From positions 6,786 through 19,625 of the forward strand of contig JAAAIG010000655.1 in the NCBI GenBank assembly GCA_015852425.1: a DNA stretch of 12,840 nt. The letters run 5' to 3'. The notes under the pieces were generated by a model. That model did no database searches. It had not been told where the DNA came from and saw only the letters and a list, made by a program, of their open reading frames with translations. Every line of letters starts with the position of its first letter. Position 1 is the first letter of the stretch. Origin of the DNA: Gryganskiella cystojenkinii. Lineage: Eukaryota > Mortierellomycota > Mortierellomycetes > Mortierellales > Mortierellaceae. Shown in pieces: positions 1 to 9,441 of this stretch. A program made the translations under genes and the position numbers.

Positions 1-199
1 CTGGGCACAGGTCGCCAATACGAACCAACTACCAAAACGAGTTCCTCAAGCTGCGCCTCTACTACTTTTAATAAACACATGTCCACTTTTTTTGTCGCCA
101 CCATTTTTTCTTTTTTTAAAGGCAGTTCATTTCCTCTCCCATTATTTTTACTCTCAAACCCGCTCCCCTCCAACTCTCTTATCCACTTTGTTACTTTAC
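1..199 (-). other. Intron 1 of the serine ammonia-lyase gene (partial or complete)
   Basis: The GT donor is at 199-198. No exon that restores the expected SHTVGP sequence follows in the remaining 199 bases, and the frames tested after internal AG sites hit stops or give unrelated residues. The last minus-strand bases of the window read CTGTGCCCAG, so an acceptor could lie exactly at the window edge, although no clear CTAAC branch site precedes it. Confidence 0.55.
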
Positions 200-531
200 C
201 TGGAACTAGGACCGATGCCGATGGAAAACAGATCAAAGGTCGAGACAACAGCGTGCTTGGTTTCCTCCTCGGGATGAGCGTCCTGACGTAGGCTCTCCTC
301 GGGCGCCACAGGATTAGGAATAGGTGTGGTCACGGATGGATCACGATGAAAGGCCGAAGTCGAGAACTGTGAGCTCTGGACCGCCTTTGTGAGGGTAAGA
401 AGACGAGGCGTGATAATGGATGTAGGGGATTGAGCAAGCCATGGGCGGGTCATGTTATGGTATTTGGTGGCTGACTGGGCCAGACGCTGGGTCTGGCGGA
501 AGACCTGAGAGAATGCTCGAGGGAATGACAT
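200..531 (-). CDS. L-serine ammonia-lyase (iron-sulfur type), mitochondrial; exon 1 only, 5' partial gene in window
   Basis: The exon encodes 110 complete codons plus two bases. It ends in VSTFDLFSIGIGPSS, the N-terminal signature of iron-sulfur L-serine dehydratases (SdaA type), which deaminate serine to pyruvate and ammonia. In the family this motif continues as SHTVGP. Here the exon stops with the bases AG before a GTAAAGT donor (199-193), so an AGC/AGT serine codon would be completed by the next exon, outside the window. The first ~80 residues look like a mitochondrial presequence: many Arg, Ser and Gln, almost no acidic residues, and SSQFSTSAFHR resembling a processing site. The start at 531 is the first ATG in the frame and gives a complete presequence. 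The family call rests on one short but characteristic motif; the mitochondrial location is inferred. Confidence 0.75.
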
Positions 532-580
532 TGCAGTGTTTTTTTTGGTCTTGTGATGTGAATGTGATTGAGGGAATGTG

Positions 581-590
581 AATATAAAAG
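581..590 (-). promoter_or_regulatory. Possible TATA-like element of the serine ammonia-lyase gene
   Basis: On the minus strand the bases read CTTTTATATT, about 50-60 nt upstream of the start codon at 531. The spacing would suit a short leader. The motif is weak and the region is A/T-rich, so this is only suggestive. Confidence 0.2.
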
Positions 591-685
591 GAGAGGACTT
601 TTGTTGTTGAGTAAAAGGGGTTCCACAATAAGAAACAAAAAGGTGGGTATATGAAAAGACAAAGTGTTTGGTAACTGCTTCTAAC

Positions 686-890
686 GGACGAGAGAAAGAA
701 GGGAGGAAAAAGAGTAGAAGTTAGGGGAAAGTGGAAGAGTGAAGAAGTGGAGAGAGCGAGAGGGGGAGAGAGAGGGTTCAACAGAGAGGATGGATAGTCG
801 AGAGGACAGAGAGGAAAACAAAGAAAAAGAAAGAGGAAAAAGTGGAAAAAAATGATCAAAGAAATGGCAAAAAAAAAAGGTTACAAAGTC
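686..890. repeat. Long polypurine (GA-rich) low-complexity tract
   Basis: The plus strand over about 200 bases is dominated by G and A in units such as GAGAGA, GGAAAA and GAAGAAG, with only scattered pyrimidines. On the minus strand, the sense strand of the neighbouring lyase gene, it is a CT-rich tract beginning about 155 nt upstream of the start codon. It explains the long spurious open frames found on both strands here. Confidence 0.7.
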
Positions 891-1700
891 CGTGGAGCAG
901 AAGAAAATAAAATTCAACTTCCGTTGGGGGGTGGAACGAGGAAAAAAATGAAAAAAAGTGGGCAAATCAGTCGTCAGCTCCGAGTTTGGCCTTTTGAGAG
1001 AGCTGATCCCCTCTCTTCTCCACACAATTGCTTCGTTGCCACCCTCGTTGCTGTTGTGTTGGGGAGTACAGATCCTCAAATATTTTTTTGCCCGTTCGGC
1101 TTTTTTTTTACTGTTCATCTCGGACTGCACCTCCTCAACGGGCGTCCATTTTTTTTTCTTTTTGCCCAACAATCATTCCAAAAAGAACAGTTGCCTCTGA
1201 AGGACTGTCTTGTCAGAGTGTGGTTGCCAGGTCGCTGTAAACAGATAATTCCTTCGCGGTAGTCGCTGCTGTTGCCACGAAAGAAAAAAAAAATAATCGT
1301 GTTGGCCGAAATCCAGTTCGCGGACTTTGTTTCCGAAGATCGGGTCTCAACTAGGAAGCAATCCTCCGAGATGACCCACATGGGGCCCCCGATCTTCCCA
1401 TGACGATTAAACTATCATTTGGACTACTGGCGCGCTAAACGTCATTAAAAGACATCATCCCTACATATTGTATTCTGGATCTCTCTCTTCGCCCTCACTT
1501 CACAGCAAAGTATAATATGTTTAGCGGGAGGTAGCTTTCATTGAACTTGTGGGACATGAGTGGTAATAAAAAAAAAGGGTTTTGTGCAAGTGCGGAGAGA
1601 ACAGGGTTCAATCCGCGCGCGTCCAACTGACTGTCGTCGTCCATTTTTCCAATTCAAATAAGCATTTTAATAATTTTTTTTCAAGGTTACTGCGTTCCTG

Positions 1701-1745
1701 GCACGGTGGAATGGGCACGGTGGAACTAAAAAAAAAAAAAAAAAA
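1701..1745. repeat. Short direct repeat followed by an 18-A run
   Basis: GCACGGTGGA occurs twice (1701-1710 and 1715-1724) with a 14-base period, followed directly by a run of 18 A (1728-1745). No gene or mobile-element terminus is visible around it. Confidence 0.6.
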
Positions 1746-2136
1746 CGTTTTACATAGAACATTTGAACCGTCGATTTTTTCGTTGCTGATTTGAATTGAG
1801 TCTTTGTTTTGCACATTTTTTTCTTCTCTGGAGCCCTTTTGCCGTTGGCGCGACAAGATCTATCCCTCACTTGGCCCTGAACGCACTTTGTAATGTTAAA
1901 GTACTTGCAGTCTTCTCCAGCACAGAGTAGAACGAGTCTGTAACAAAATATAGCCAAAGTACTGAAGGTAACTGCACCACTTGTACAAAGCCGTGCTAAA
2001 ACGAGTCTGCTTAGCCCAACAAACAAGAGATCACAGGCAGCCGGTGTCTTGGACCCTTAATCATTTCCGAACAAATCGTCCTCGACTCGGTCCACGCCCC
2101 TTAAACAGAAATCTCTGTTTGTGTTTTTCTGTGTTT

Positions 2137-2154
2137 GTGCGTGCGTGCGTGCGT
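2137..2154. repeat. GCGT microsatellite upstream of NTF2
   Basis: The tetranucleotide GTGC/GCGT is repeated about four and a half times, roughly 130 nt upstream of the NTF2 start codon, in a G/T-rich stretch. It is probably a length-variable promoter or leader microsatellite. Confidence 0.6.
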
Positions 2155-2279
2155 CCCTGACTGGCTGAGCAGCCTGACCGAACAAGTCTCGTCGTGGTCA
2201 GCATGGTTTTCTGGGCATCAAAATTTGAATTATTTTCATCATCATCTCTCCCCTCTCACCCAATTAAATCAAATCAACC

Positions 2280-3127
2280 ATGGATATCAGCGCCGTTGCC
2301 AAGCAGTTCGTCGACTTCTACTACCAGACCTTCGACTCCAACCGTGCCGGATTGGCTGCTCTCTACGTGAGTGCATTGTTTAAAATCCTTTTCGCAAGAA
2401 TCATCCTCACACGCGACGCAGATGGATTCCATATGCCTTTAATCATTCTAATCATTCTTTTTTCTCTCTTTCATTTTTTTCTCATGATATCGGACAAAAA
2501 TAGAGAGAGAGCTCCTTCTTGAGCTTTGAGGGTGCCCAGATCGCTGGTGTCCAGGGTATTGTCGAGAAGCTTGCTGTAAGGAACTCGCATATTTTTACAA
2601 CAATGGAAGATATGCACGGGATTGGTTCACACGCCCCCTGCCCCCCCCGCCTTCCCTTGAGAAGGCGCTAGGTGAGGAGATTCACAGGAAGAACAAACCG
2701 CGGATCACTGACACACCTCTTTTCATTCGATACATTATAGGGCTTGCCTTTCGCCAAGGTCGCTCACCGCGTTTCCTCCAACGATGCCCAGCCCGGCCCT
2801 AACGGAGACATTGTCATCAACGTCACCGGACAGCTTTTGGTAAGTTTTTTTTTGTCTGTTCATCTATTACCTATTTTGATTTCAGAGGGAGAAAGTCACT
2901 CTTTATCTTTCGCTCGTCGTTTTTTTTCTGCAGTTCGAAAGAGTCGTATCACAATCTCTAACACAGAAGGCTATCTGCACAACAATGATTACTTATATAA
3001 TTGGATTACGTTTATATAGATCGATGATGAGCAGCACCCCCAGTTCTTCACCCAGACCTTTGTCTTGAAGTCCGAGGGTGGTAGCTTCTTTGTCCAGAAC
3101 GATATCTTCCGTCTCGTCTTTGCTTAA
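2280..3127 (+). CDS. NTF2: Nuclear transport factor 2 (NTF2), complete, four exons
   Basis: Exons lie at 2280-2366, 2504-2575, 2741-2839 and 3020-3127, all joined in phase 0, and encode 121 aa (the yeast protein has about 125). Introns of 137, 165 and 180 nt begin GTGAGT, GTAAGG and GTAAGT and end in TAG. NTF2 is a homodimer that binds Ran-GDP and FxFG nucleoporins and returns Ran to the nucleus. The protein opens MDISAVAKQFVDFYYQTFD, then carries LSFEGAQ, GIVEKLAGLPF, NDAQPGPNGD and the C-terminal QNDIFRLVFA, all family hallmarks. E38, and D88/D89/E90 in the IDDEQHP loop, match the Ran-contacting acidic residues E42 and D92/D94 of mammalian NTF2. The start has an AACCATGG context after a CT-rich leader. 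The nearest neighbour is bystin, convergent. Confidence 0.96.
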
Positions 3128-3581
3128 ACGCGAAAAACTGCAGCACTTCAATTCAAATCACTCTCCACCATCACCACTCCCAAGAACAACTATCAACAAT
3201 CTTAACTCGGCCCCCCATGAATCGGATTGTACACTAAAAAATACACGAAACGAAACATGATGCTGAGAAGGGAGCGACAATCAGTTTACCTCACCACCAC
3301 TTCCACCCTCATCATAATAAAGGATACAAATTGTACAAAGGGATTCGAGCATGGATTGCATACACCAAACAAAGTGCAACCAGTGGCGTTCAAGTTTTCA
3401 TATCGCTTGTTTTTTTCAACGTTTCTTTTAATATCAAAATGCAAAAGGACCTTCGTTCAGGCGAAGATTGGAAAAAAATATATATATGCGGTAAAATGCG
3501 GTGGAGGAAAGTTCGAGTTAGGGGTAATAAGGTAAAAAGACGAGTGTGGGTTCTAATCGTATAGCATGACTACTAGCTTTT
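3128..3581. other. Convergent 3' region between NTF2 and bystin
   Basis: The two genes end tail to tail here. The sequence is A/T-rich, with an A/C-rich start typical of a 3' UTR, and carries no credible coding region. The small plus-strand open frames (3227-3564) show no conserved composition or domain. Both transcripts must end within this interval, so overlapping 3' UTRs are possible. Confidence 0.6.
3316..3321 (+). terminator. Candidate poly(A) signal of NTF2
   Basis: A canonical AATAAA lies about 190 nt after the NTF2 stop codon, in the 454-bp convergent region shared with bystin. It was identified by motif and position only. Confidence 0.35.
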
Positions 3582-5280
3582 TTAGATATCCATCAACATG
3601 TCATCGTCAGCAGGCTCGGGCAACATCTCTCCACGAGCAACAGAGTTTTGCAACTCGCGACGGATCTCGGGCGTAATACCCTCATGGGCCTTGAAGCGCA
3701 TCAGATCCAAAAGGGCCTGCTTCTGGTCGGGCGTGATATCGGATTTGTAACGTTGAGCAAAGATCAAGAAAGCTTGGTGCCAGAGAACAGGCATCGGCCT
3801 TGGGTCCATCTTGAATCTCAAAAAGTGATCCACGAGCGCATCAATGACCTTGTAGGGCAAAGCATACTTTTTGTCGAGTAATACACGAATGAAGAGCGAG
3901 TTGGGTCCTATCAAAGATTATTTTTTTTTTGCAAATAACAACAGACCTAGTTAGGTAACGTCCTCTTTGAGAAAGTAATCACATAGATGCAGAGAAAAAG
4001 GCATCTCAAGAGACTCACCAGTGTACTCCATATCGGCCAAGCGAAGAAGAGCAGCAGCAGAGTGCAGGACAGGTATACTGACTTTGGTGATCACAGATCC
4101 GACAACCGCAGCCTCCTTGAGTGTACAGGTGCCGGATTCGCACAAGGGGAAGAGAATACCCTTGAAGAAGGCCTTGGACTTGTAAAGCGACTTCTTGAGT
4201 GCCATATACAGGTGATAGTTCAACTTCTTGTTCTCGGCAATATCATCCCGGATCTTGTCCAAAAGCACCAAACTGAAAAACTTGTGCGCCTGCTTCTCCT
4301 TCAAGTTTGAAGTGAAAATCCTGGTTGCCTGATAGGTCGCATGGACGGTCCAGTTCTCAGGTGCGGTAATATAAAGAATCTCCTCCCAGTTCGCCAACGA
4401 AGGAATAATCTTGAAAGCCTTGGGCAACTTTCCAGACTTGTACCGGGACAACAACAGACCGACCTTGGAATAGACCTCGACAACCTTGGGCGAGATACCC
4501 ATGGGCATTGGACGGTCCTCACCCTCCTCATCGGGGGCATAATCCATGACAGAATCCAAGGGTCCCTTCTTCTCCGATCCAGGAACGACCATGGCGTCTC
4601 CTCCTCCGTTAGCAGCGGCAGCGGCGGCAGCGTTGGCAGCGTTCTGGGCGTTAATCTTTTCCATGATCATATCGGCCAGGTTCTTCTTCTCCTTGGGTGC
4701 AGAAGGCATAAATTTGGCGAGAAGCTCGGCATCACCCTGGTCGATCTCAATCTCCTCAAATGTGTTGAAGTCGTCGCCATCTTCGGCACCAGAGTCCTCC
4801 TCGTCACTGTCGTCAATGGCGGGGATAAAGTTCTTGTTCTGGTTGCCTTGGTTCGATCCTGACTTTCTGCCGTAGCTATGTTGCTCCTCCTCCTCATCGT
4901 CCGAAGAGAGACCACCGCGGTCCTCCTTGTTAATCTCATCCTGTTGTTCCTGTGCGATCGAGAGAATCTTTCTAGAGAGCTTGGCGTCGACGAAGTTCTA
5001 CGGCATTGTGAACATAAAAATTTGTTTTTGTGTGAGTACACATGAAGGAGAAAGATAGAGTGGGTTGCTCCCTTTTCTTCTTTGCCTAGGAAAGTAGTTT
5101 GGATCATTTGTTGTTCACACATACAGCGTCGGGCTTGTTCTTGCGCTCATTTCTAGCAGTCTTGGCACGGGGAGCTTTGCCCTGGGGAAGAGGGTCGTTC
5201 TCTGAACCAGCCATCAACTGGACATGAAGAGGGTCGTGGCGTGCCTTAGCACCGGGACGAGCAAGTGTGTCCTTTCCCAT
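3582..5280 (-). CDS. ENP1: Bystin / ENP1, 40S ribosomal subunit biogenesis factor, complete, three exons
   Basis: Exons lie at 5280-5125, 4997-4019 and 3907-3582 (minus strand) and encode 486 aa, close to yeast Enp1 (483). Introns of 127 and 111 nt begin GTATGT and GTGAGT and end in TAG; the second has a CCTAAC branch site. Enp1 binds pre-40S particles and is needed for 20S pre-rRNA processing and export. The N-terminus carries the [11 protein letters not shown] motif. Residues ~53-62 ([10 protein letters not shown]) and an acidic stretch (~80-135) follow, then a poly-Ala/Asn tract (~169-185). The bystin domain runs from ~190 to the end, with [48 protein letters not shown] and TPEIRRELQ. The ATG at 5280 starts the conserved N-terminus directly. 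The last intron splits the glycine codon of YTG/GPNS. Confidence 0.96.
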
Positions 5281-5609
5281 GATATGAATATGTATATGTG
5301 TGAGGGTTGTTGTCGGTCAGGGGAAGCAATGAAGGATGGAAATGCAACCGACAGAGATGGAGAGTGGATGGATGGGATGTGTGAATGGAGGAGTGGAGAC
5401 AAAGAAAAGGTAATGAATGCTTAGCTTCGAGCTGACTTTGTCTCGCTGTTCTGGCTGTGCCTCTCTCTTTCCCTCTCAGACTGAGATATGGGTGTTCGTC
5501 CAAAGGGAACACAAAAAAAAAAAAAAATAGTTTTGTTTACGAGGGAAGCCAAATCTCAGCCACATTTCGATCACATGATTATTTTGACAGTCACTTCTAT
5601 ATTTGAGGT
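5281..5609. other. Intergenic region: bystin promoter and transporter 3' region
   Basis: The 329 bases separate the transporter stop (5610) from the bystin start (5280), both on the minus strand. They must hold the transporter's polyadenylation site and the bystin promoter. A 15-A run (5513-5527) is present, and the part nearest bystin is CT-rich on the sense strand, like other leaders in this window. No gene is seen. Confidence 0.6.
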
Positions 5610-7812
5610 TCAAAGGCCAGGGCCAAAGGCAGAACAACGGTCAATCTCTGCATCGGGTGCTGCAACAACGACCCAACTACGGATCGTGATATAGAGCGTA
5701 AAGATCATGGCCGCAGTGCCAAAGATGAACAGGAGGATATCCAGCACCTTCTGTTTCGTCGTCTTGGCGCAGACCTTGTAGTGGAACAAGGCTGGGAAAA
5801 GGAAGCACAGAGGCATACAAGCAACACTGCCCACAAACGAGACGAACTTGTCCAAGTTGGGTCCTAATTGATTAAAAACAAGTAGAGAGAAGATTTAGCA
5901 TAACAAAAACAATAAAAATAAAAAAACTTCAAAACAGTACGTCTGAAAACGATAGTTTACCTCCAACACCGAAAGAGACAAGGGCACAGGTGCAGATGAG
6001 GAGAACACGGACAAGGTTCTTTTGCCACTTGATCTTGATATCCATGCCACCAGATTTGGTACCAAAGATACCGTGCTCGATAATCTTGGACGCAGGGGAC
6101 AACATCAAGGGAACCGAGAGAATAATCGCCAGCGAGTACAGGATCTCGACCGTGATGGTCCAACCAGACTTGATGGGCAAGTTGAGCACGACAATCGTCT
6201 GAACGTTGCTTCCAAATGCAGAGTAACAGAGGGCGCCGACGCTGCCAAAGATCAAGGCCACGACCGTGATTGTGATCGCAAGGACACGGGGGAACTTTTC
6301 GGGCTCGGCCATCGACTCTGTAATTGGGATTACCAGACCAATACCCTCGAACGAGAACACAGCTGTGCCGATAAAGAGCGCAAAATCATCGCTGTTGAAC
6401 AGACGAATGTTGGGACCTGCACCGTTCACAGCCAGACTGTGGATACTGAAGTACCAGAGGTAAACGATACCAAAGACAATAAACAAGTTTGCGAGCATAC
6501 TGGGCAAGGACAGGATGGCCATTCTGCGGATCAGGACCAAGGGAATCAAGACGATCAAAGGAATAAGAATATAATACTTTTGTTGAATTCCATGGAACTC
6601 ACACTTCGTAAACGTTTGCACGACCGCATCGATGTTTTGAGAGACAAAGATCAAGTAAGCACAGCAGAATCCGATCTGGGACAGGGCTACAGACACCAGA
6701 ACAGCGAAACGCATATATTTGCCGAAGAGGACGAACGCAATATCTTGAAAGCTTTCCTTGACCACCAATCGAACCTTGACCAACATCAAGAAAGACATAC
6801 AACAGACAATGGCGACCAGCGCTAATGTCAAACAGGAGAAGAGGATTCCTAGTAGTCACGAAAAAAAGGGAAAAGAATTGATAGGGTTAGGATCGTGTGC
6901 GACAATCGATAGCAAATCGGGGTGCTAGTCTATAACAGATCTCCCATCCCCTTTCAGTTTCGTACCTCCTCACTGCTCTTCCCTTTCACGAGCACCACCT
7001 TTCTCTTTATCTCTCGAGTCGAACCACACTGCTTCAAGATCACCTAATTCTTGACCACGTCGTAATAAACAAACCCTCCCCCTTTTCTTTGCCTTCCATA
7101 TTTTCAGCTTTCCTTCTCTCATTCTCGATTCGAATTTCGTTTTTTTACCTCCGTTCATGAATGCCTTGGGCAAGAACAGGACACCGGTACCGACAAAGGC
7201 CTTTCCGAGCAATAAACTAGCTTTTAAGGGTGTCACAGTTCCGCGAGCTGGCATCTCCTCCAAGGAGTTCTCTCCATCATTGGATGAAGACGTATCTTCC
7301 TGGATCTGTTCCGAAGGTAATACGAGTCTGGACTTGTTATTGTTGTTGTTCATTGGTCCGGTACCACCACGAGTCGCTCCATGGAGGGCAAGCTTTTCAT
7401 TCGAGGGTTCGATATAATCAGGAAGTTTGGTCGTGCTCTTGGGTAACGTCGTAGCGGTCTTGCCTGTGGATGTGGATGAGACCGCGGATCCCTTCTCGGC
7501 TAATGAATCACGATCCTCCTCATTGTCAGAAAACGAAGCACGATTGTTGTATTGATGATGTTGTGGCGAACCTCCATAGTTCTCAAACATGTTTGCATAC
7601 TCGGAATTTGTGCGGACGATCCATGAGACGGGACGAGAACCCGGTCTTGAACTGGGACGGGAAGTAGGGTGATGACGGGTACGAGAGTTGGCCCTCGAGT
7701 TGGCTCTAGATCCAGGGTTGGAAGAACGCAAGGACGATGGCATGTGTGATTGGTTGATGGCGAGATTTGAGCGACCTCGATCTTGGTCCTCTGGCCGGTC
7801 TGAAGGGTTCAT
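5610..7812 (-). CDS. Vacuolar amino-acid transporter, AVT3/AVT4 type (AAAP family), complete, three exons
   Basis: Exons lie at 7812-7149, 6848-5961 and 5863-5610 (minus strand), all joined in phase 1, and encode 601 aa. Introns are 300 and 97 nt; the first has a CCTAAC branch site and a long pyrimidine tract. Members of the AVT3/AVT4 branch export neutral amino acids from the vacuole. The first ~195 residues form a hydrophilic cytosolic tail with RANSRANSR / SRPSSRPGSR repeats, an acidic patch and an Asn run (155-159). The membrane domain starts with the hallmark KAFVGTGVLFLPKAFMNGG (~204-222). FIGTAVFSFEGIGLVIPI (~380-397), followed by ESMAEPEKFP, is the second hallmark. The rest is hydrophobic and consistent with about 11 membrane segments. 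The ATG at 7812 is the first in the open frame. AVT3 versus AVT4, and the vacuolar location, are family inference. Confidence 0.93.
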
Positions 7813-7941
7813 GGTGTGCGTGTGTGTGGGATGTGGGATGGGAAGGGAGAGTTTAAAGTTTTAGACCCTGATGGATAGGTAGAGGGGGTATGTATGGTTT
7901 CTGAAAAATGAGAAAGGGGGTGATGTCGAAGAAGGCGGGAC

Positions 7942-7950
7942 TATATATAT
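7942..7950 (-). promoter_or_regulatory. Candidate TATA box of the transporter gene
   Basis: The minus strand reads AAAATATATATAG about 130 nt upstream of the transporter start codon, which would leave a leader of about 100 nt. The assignment rests on motif and position only. Confidence 0.3.
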
Positions 7951-8462
7951 TTTCGTGGAGAAAGACAGGGCCAGGAACTGATCCAGGACAACAAAAAACG
8001 AGGGAGCCTATGACTGTACTTCGAGAGAGAAAGAAAGAACGAGAAAAAAAAGGGGACCGGCAAAGAGGCCAAAATATGCCGATTTTTTTAAAAAAAAATT
8101 GGATTCAAACTTTCTCAGGATCTGATCTGCATTGTGGACGTGTTGTTTGCAACACTTGCTTCCTTCCTCTGATTTCTTCTTCCACAAAAAAACGGTGTCA
8201 CAGACTCTTTTACCTCTGCTTGCTGCTCTTGCTTCTTCCTTTTGCTTCCACTTTGCCCAGCACAACCCTGATCATATTAAGGACGGTTAACTTTTCTCTA
8301 TCACTCCGAAAAGAATGGCCACCGGTCTTCAAATGATTCCAAGGAGCGACAGGACGGAGACAGAATCTACAACCTTTAGTCGTTCTTACGGTTCTTTGCA
8401 CTTCCTTTTGCAACCGCTCTGAGGCACTCGACCCTTTGCATTTTTTTTCTCGACTGTCGCTT

Positions 8463-8474
8463 GTTCGATCGAAC
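8463..8474. repeat. 12-bp perfect palindrome
   Basis: GTTCGATCGAAC is its own reverse complement. It lies about 650 bp upstream of the transporter start and 34 bp from a longer palindrome. A 12-bp palindrome can easily occur by chance in a window of this size. Confidence 0.6.
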
Positions 8475-8508
8475 TTGTCTATTTCAAGAAATATCTCATA
8501 CTTTCCCA

Positions 8509-8526
8509 CCCTCTTTCGAAAGAGGG
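8509..8526. repeat. 18-bp perfect palindrome
   Basis: CCCTCTTTCGAAAGAGGG reads identically on both strands, with its centre between 8517 and 8518. It could be a dimeric factor-binding site for the transporter gene about 700 bp away, or the stem of a small hairpin. No family of sites is recognised. Confidence 0.75.
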
Positions 8527-9441
8527 GTTTGAATACGATGAAGAAATTGAGTGAAGCGCGAATCAAAGCTGGATCCCGGGTGCTGTATCGGTACCTTGTA
8601 AAATTGGGCCACGGGCTTTTTTCAATTAGAGAAAAAAATTGGAGAGAAAAAATTGCAGGCCCAAGACTTAATCCGGGAACGACAAGTGACACAAAAGATG
8701 ACGACGTTTAGCTACCCGGGCGTTCATAAAAAAAAGTTTCGAGCCATGGATATTATATTAGGATGACAATGACGATGATGTCGTGGTGCATTTCCAGTTT
8801 TTTTTCCCCTGCTCTTTCTTCTGCTTCTTGCACAACGTCCCCTCTTGGTTAAGAACCAGCTGTATTGGAGGGTGGAAGAGGAGCTTCATATCTAATGCAA
8901 GAGCGGGATTTTATTTCATTTGAGGAAGGTGATGGTCCGTAGTGGAGATGTTCAATTTTTTTTATGATGCACATTCAAACCACGACCTGAAACTCCATCT
9001 GACGACAAATGGGTTCGAAAAATAGCCCGACAGAACGGCCATTTTGCCCTCGGCACCGGATTCTAACTGGATGACTCTCTCAATCCATGGAAGTGGGACA
9101 CAGAAAAAGAATCCTCAGCCATCTCTCTTGTTTTATGAAGTGTTGCCGACCAGCTGTTTGGCCCTTTTGTCTTGAACATGACCATGTAGCAAGAAAAAAA
9201 TATATAAAAAAAAAGAGTTCTGAACACACATGAGCAGTTTTTCTCCAGAAAACCCGTTTCGAAGCTTAAGTGCGTCACTTCTCGGTATAAAAACGCGATT
9301 GTGGTACCTGAGATGCGGGCGCGCGTGTGTGATCAGGGATTGTCCGTTATCGTGATCGTGGACCTTGCACAACAGCACACCAACGAATTATTACTTTCCT
9401 CAGAAGGCACGCGATTGGCCGTGTTTACTTGCCACCAATTT

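Larger units (their letters stand above)
532..2279. other. Divergent intergenic region between the serine ammonia-lyase gene and NTF2; no gene seen
   Basis: These 1.75 kb hold the promoters of two divergent genes. The open frames here are low in complexity and carry no recognisable domain. The part next to the lyase (about 686-890) is almost pure purine on the plus strand, so it is a pyrimidine-rich leader or promoter for that gene, as is common upstream of fungal genes. The middle has homopolymer runs, including 18 A at 1728-1745. The part next to NTF2 has a short GCGT tandem repeat (2137-2154) and a CT-rich stretch ending in an A/C-rich leader before the NTF2 ATG. Confidence 0.6.
7813..9441. 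other. Upstream region of the transporter; no gene recognised
   Basis: About 1.6 kb without a convincing coding region. The first part is the transporter promoter and leader. Open frames of up to 160 codons on the minus strand (8210-8692) have no recognisable motif, contain A/T homopolymer-derived Lys/Phe runs, and overlap open frames on the other strand, so they are not called. Two perfect palindromes lie at 8463-8474 and 8509-8526. The right-hand end (about 9130-9441) may contain further eroded 3' sequence of the membrane-protein relic, because one minus-strand frame stays mostly open apart from several stops, but this cannot be shown. Confidence 0.5.

Noticed and set aside
681..1172. 163-codon minus-strand open frame and overlapping plus-strand frames
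   Set aside because: They arise from the purine-rich tract, which lacks stop codons in several frames. The translations are Phe/Leu/Ser- or Lys/Glu-rich, with no domain.
1600..1625. Possible tRNA T-arm (AGGGTTCAATCC)
   Set aside because: Flanking bases do not form a cloverleaf, and no A-box-like segment lies at the right distance.
2640..2660. C-rich run inside NTF2 intron 2
   Set aside because: It is a simple homopolymer-like stretch in an intron and no function is suggested.
8210..8692. 160-codon minus-strand open frame
   Set aside because: It has no motif, no clear promoter or splice context, and overlaps open frames on the other strand; a chance frame in low-complexity DNA is likelier.
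9005..9035. Possible tRNA T-arm (GGGTTCGAAAAAT)
   Set aside because: No matching stem of five pairs, no anticodon arm and no acceptor stem could be built around it.
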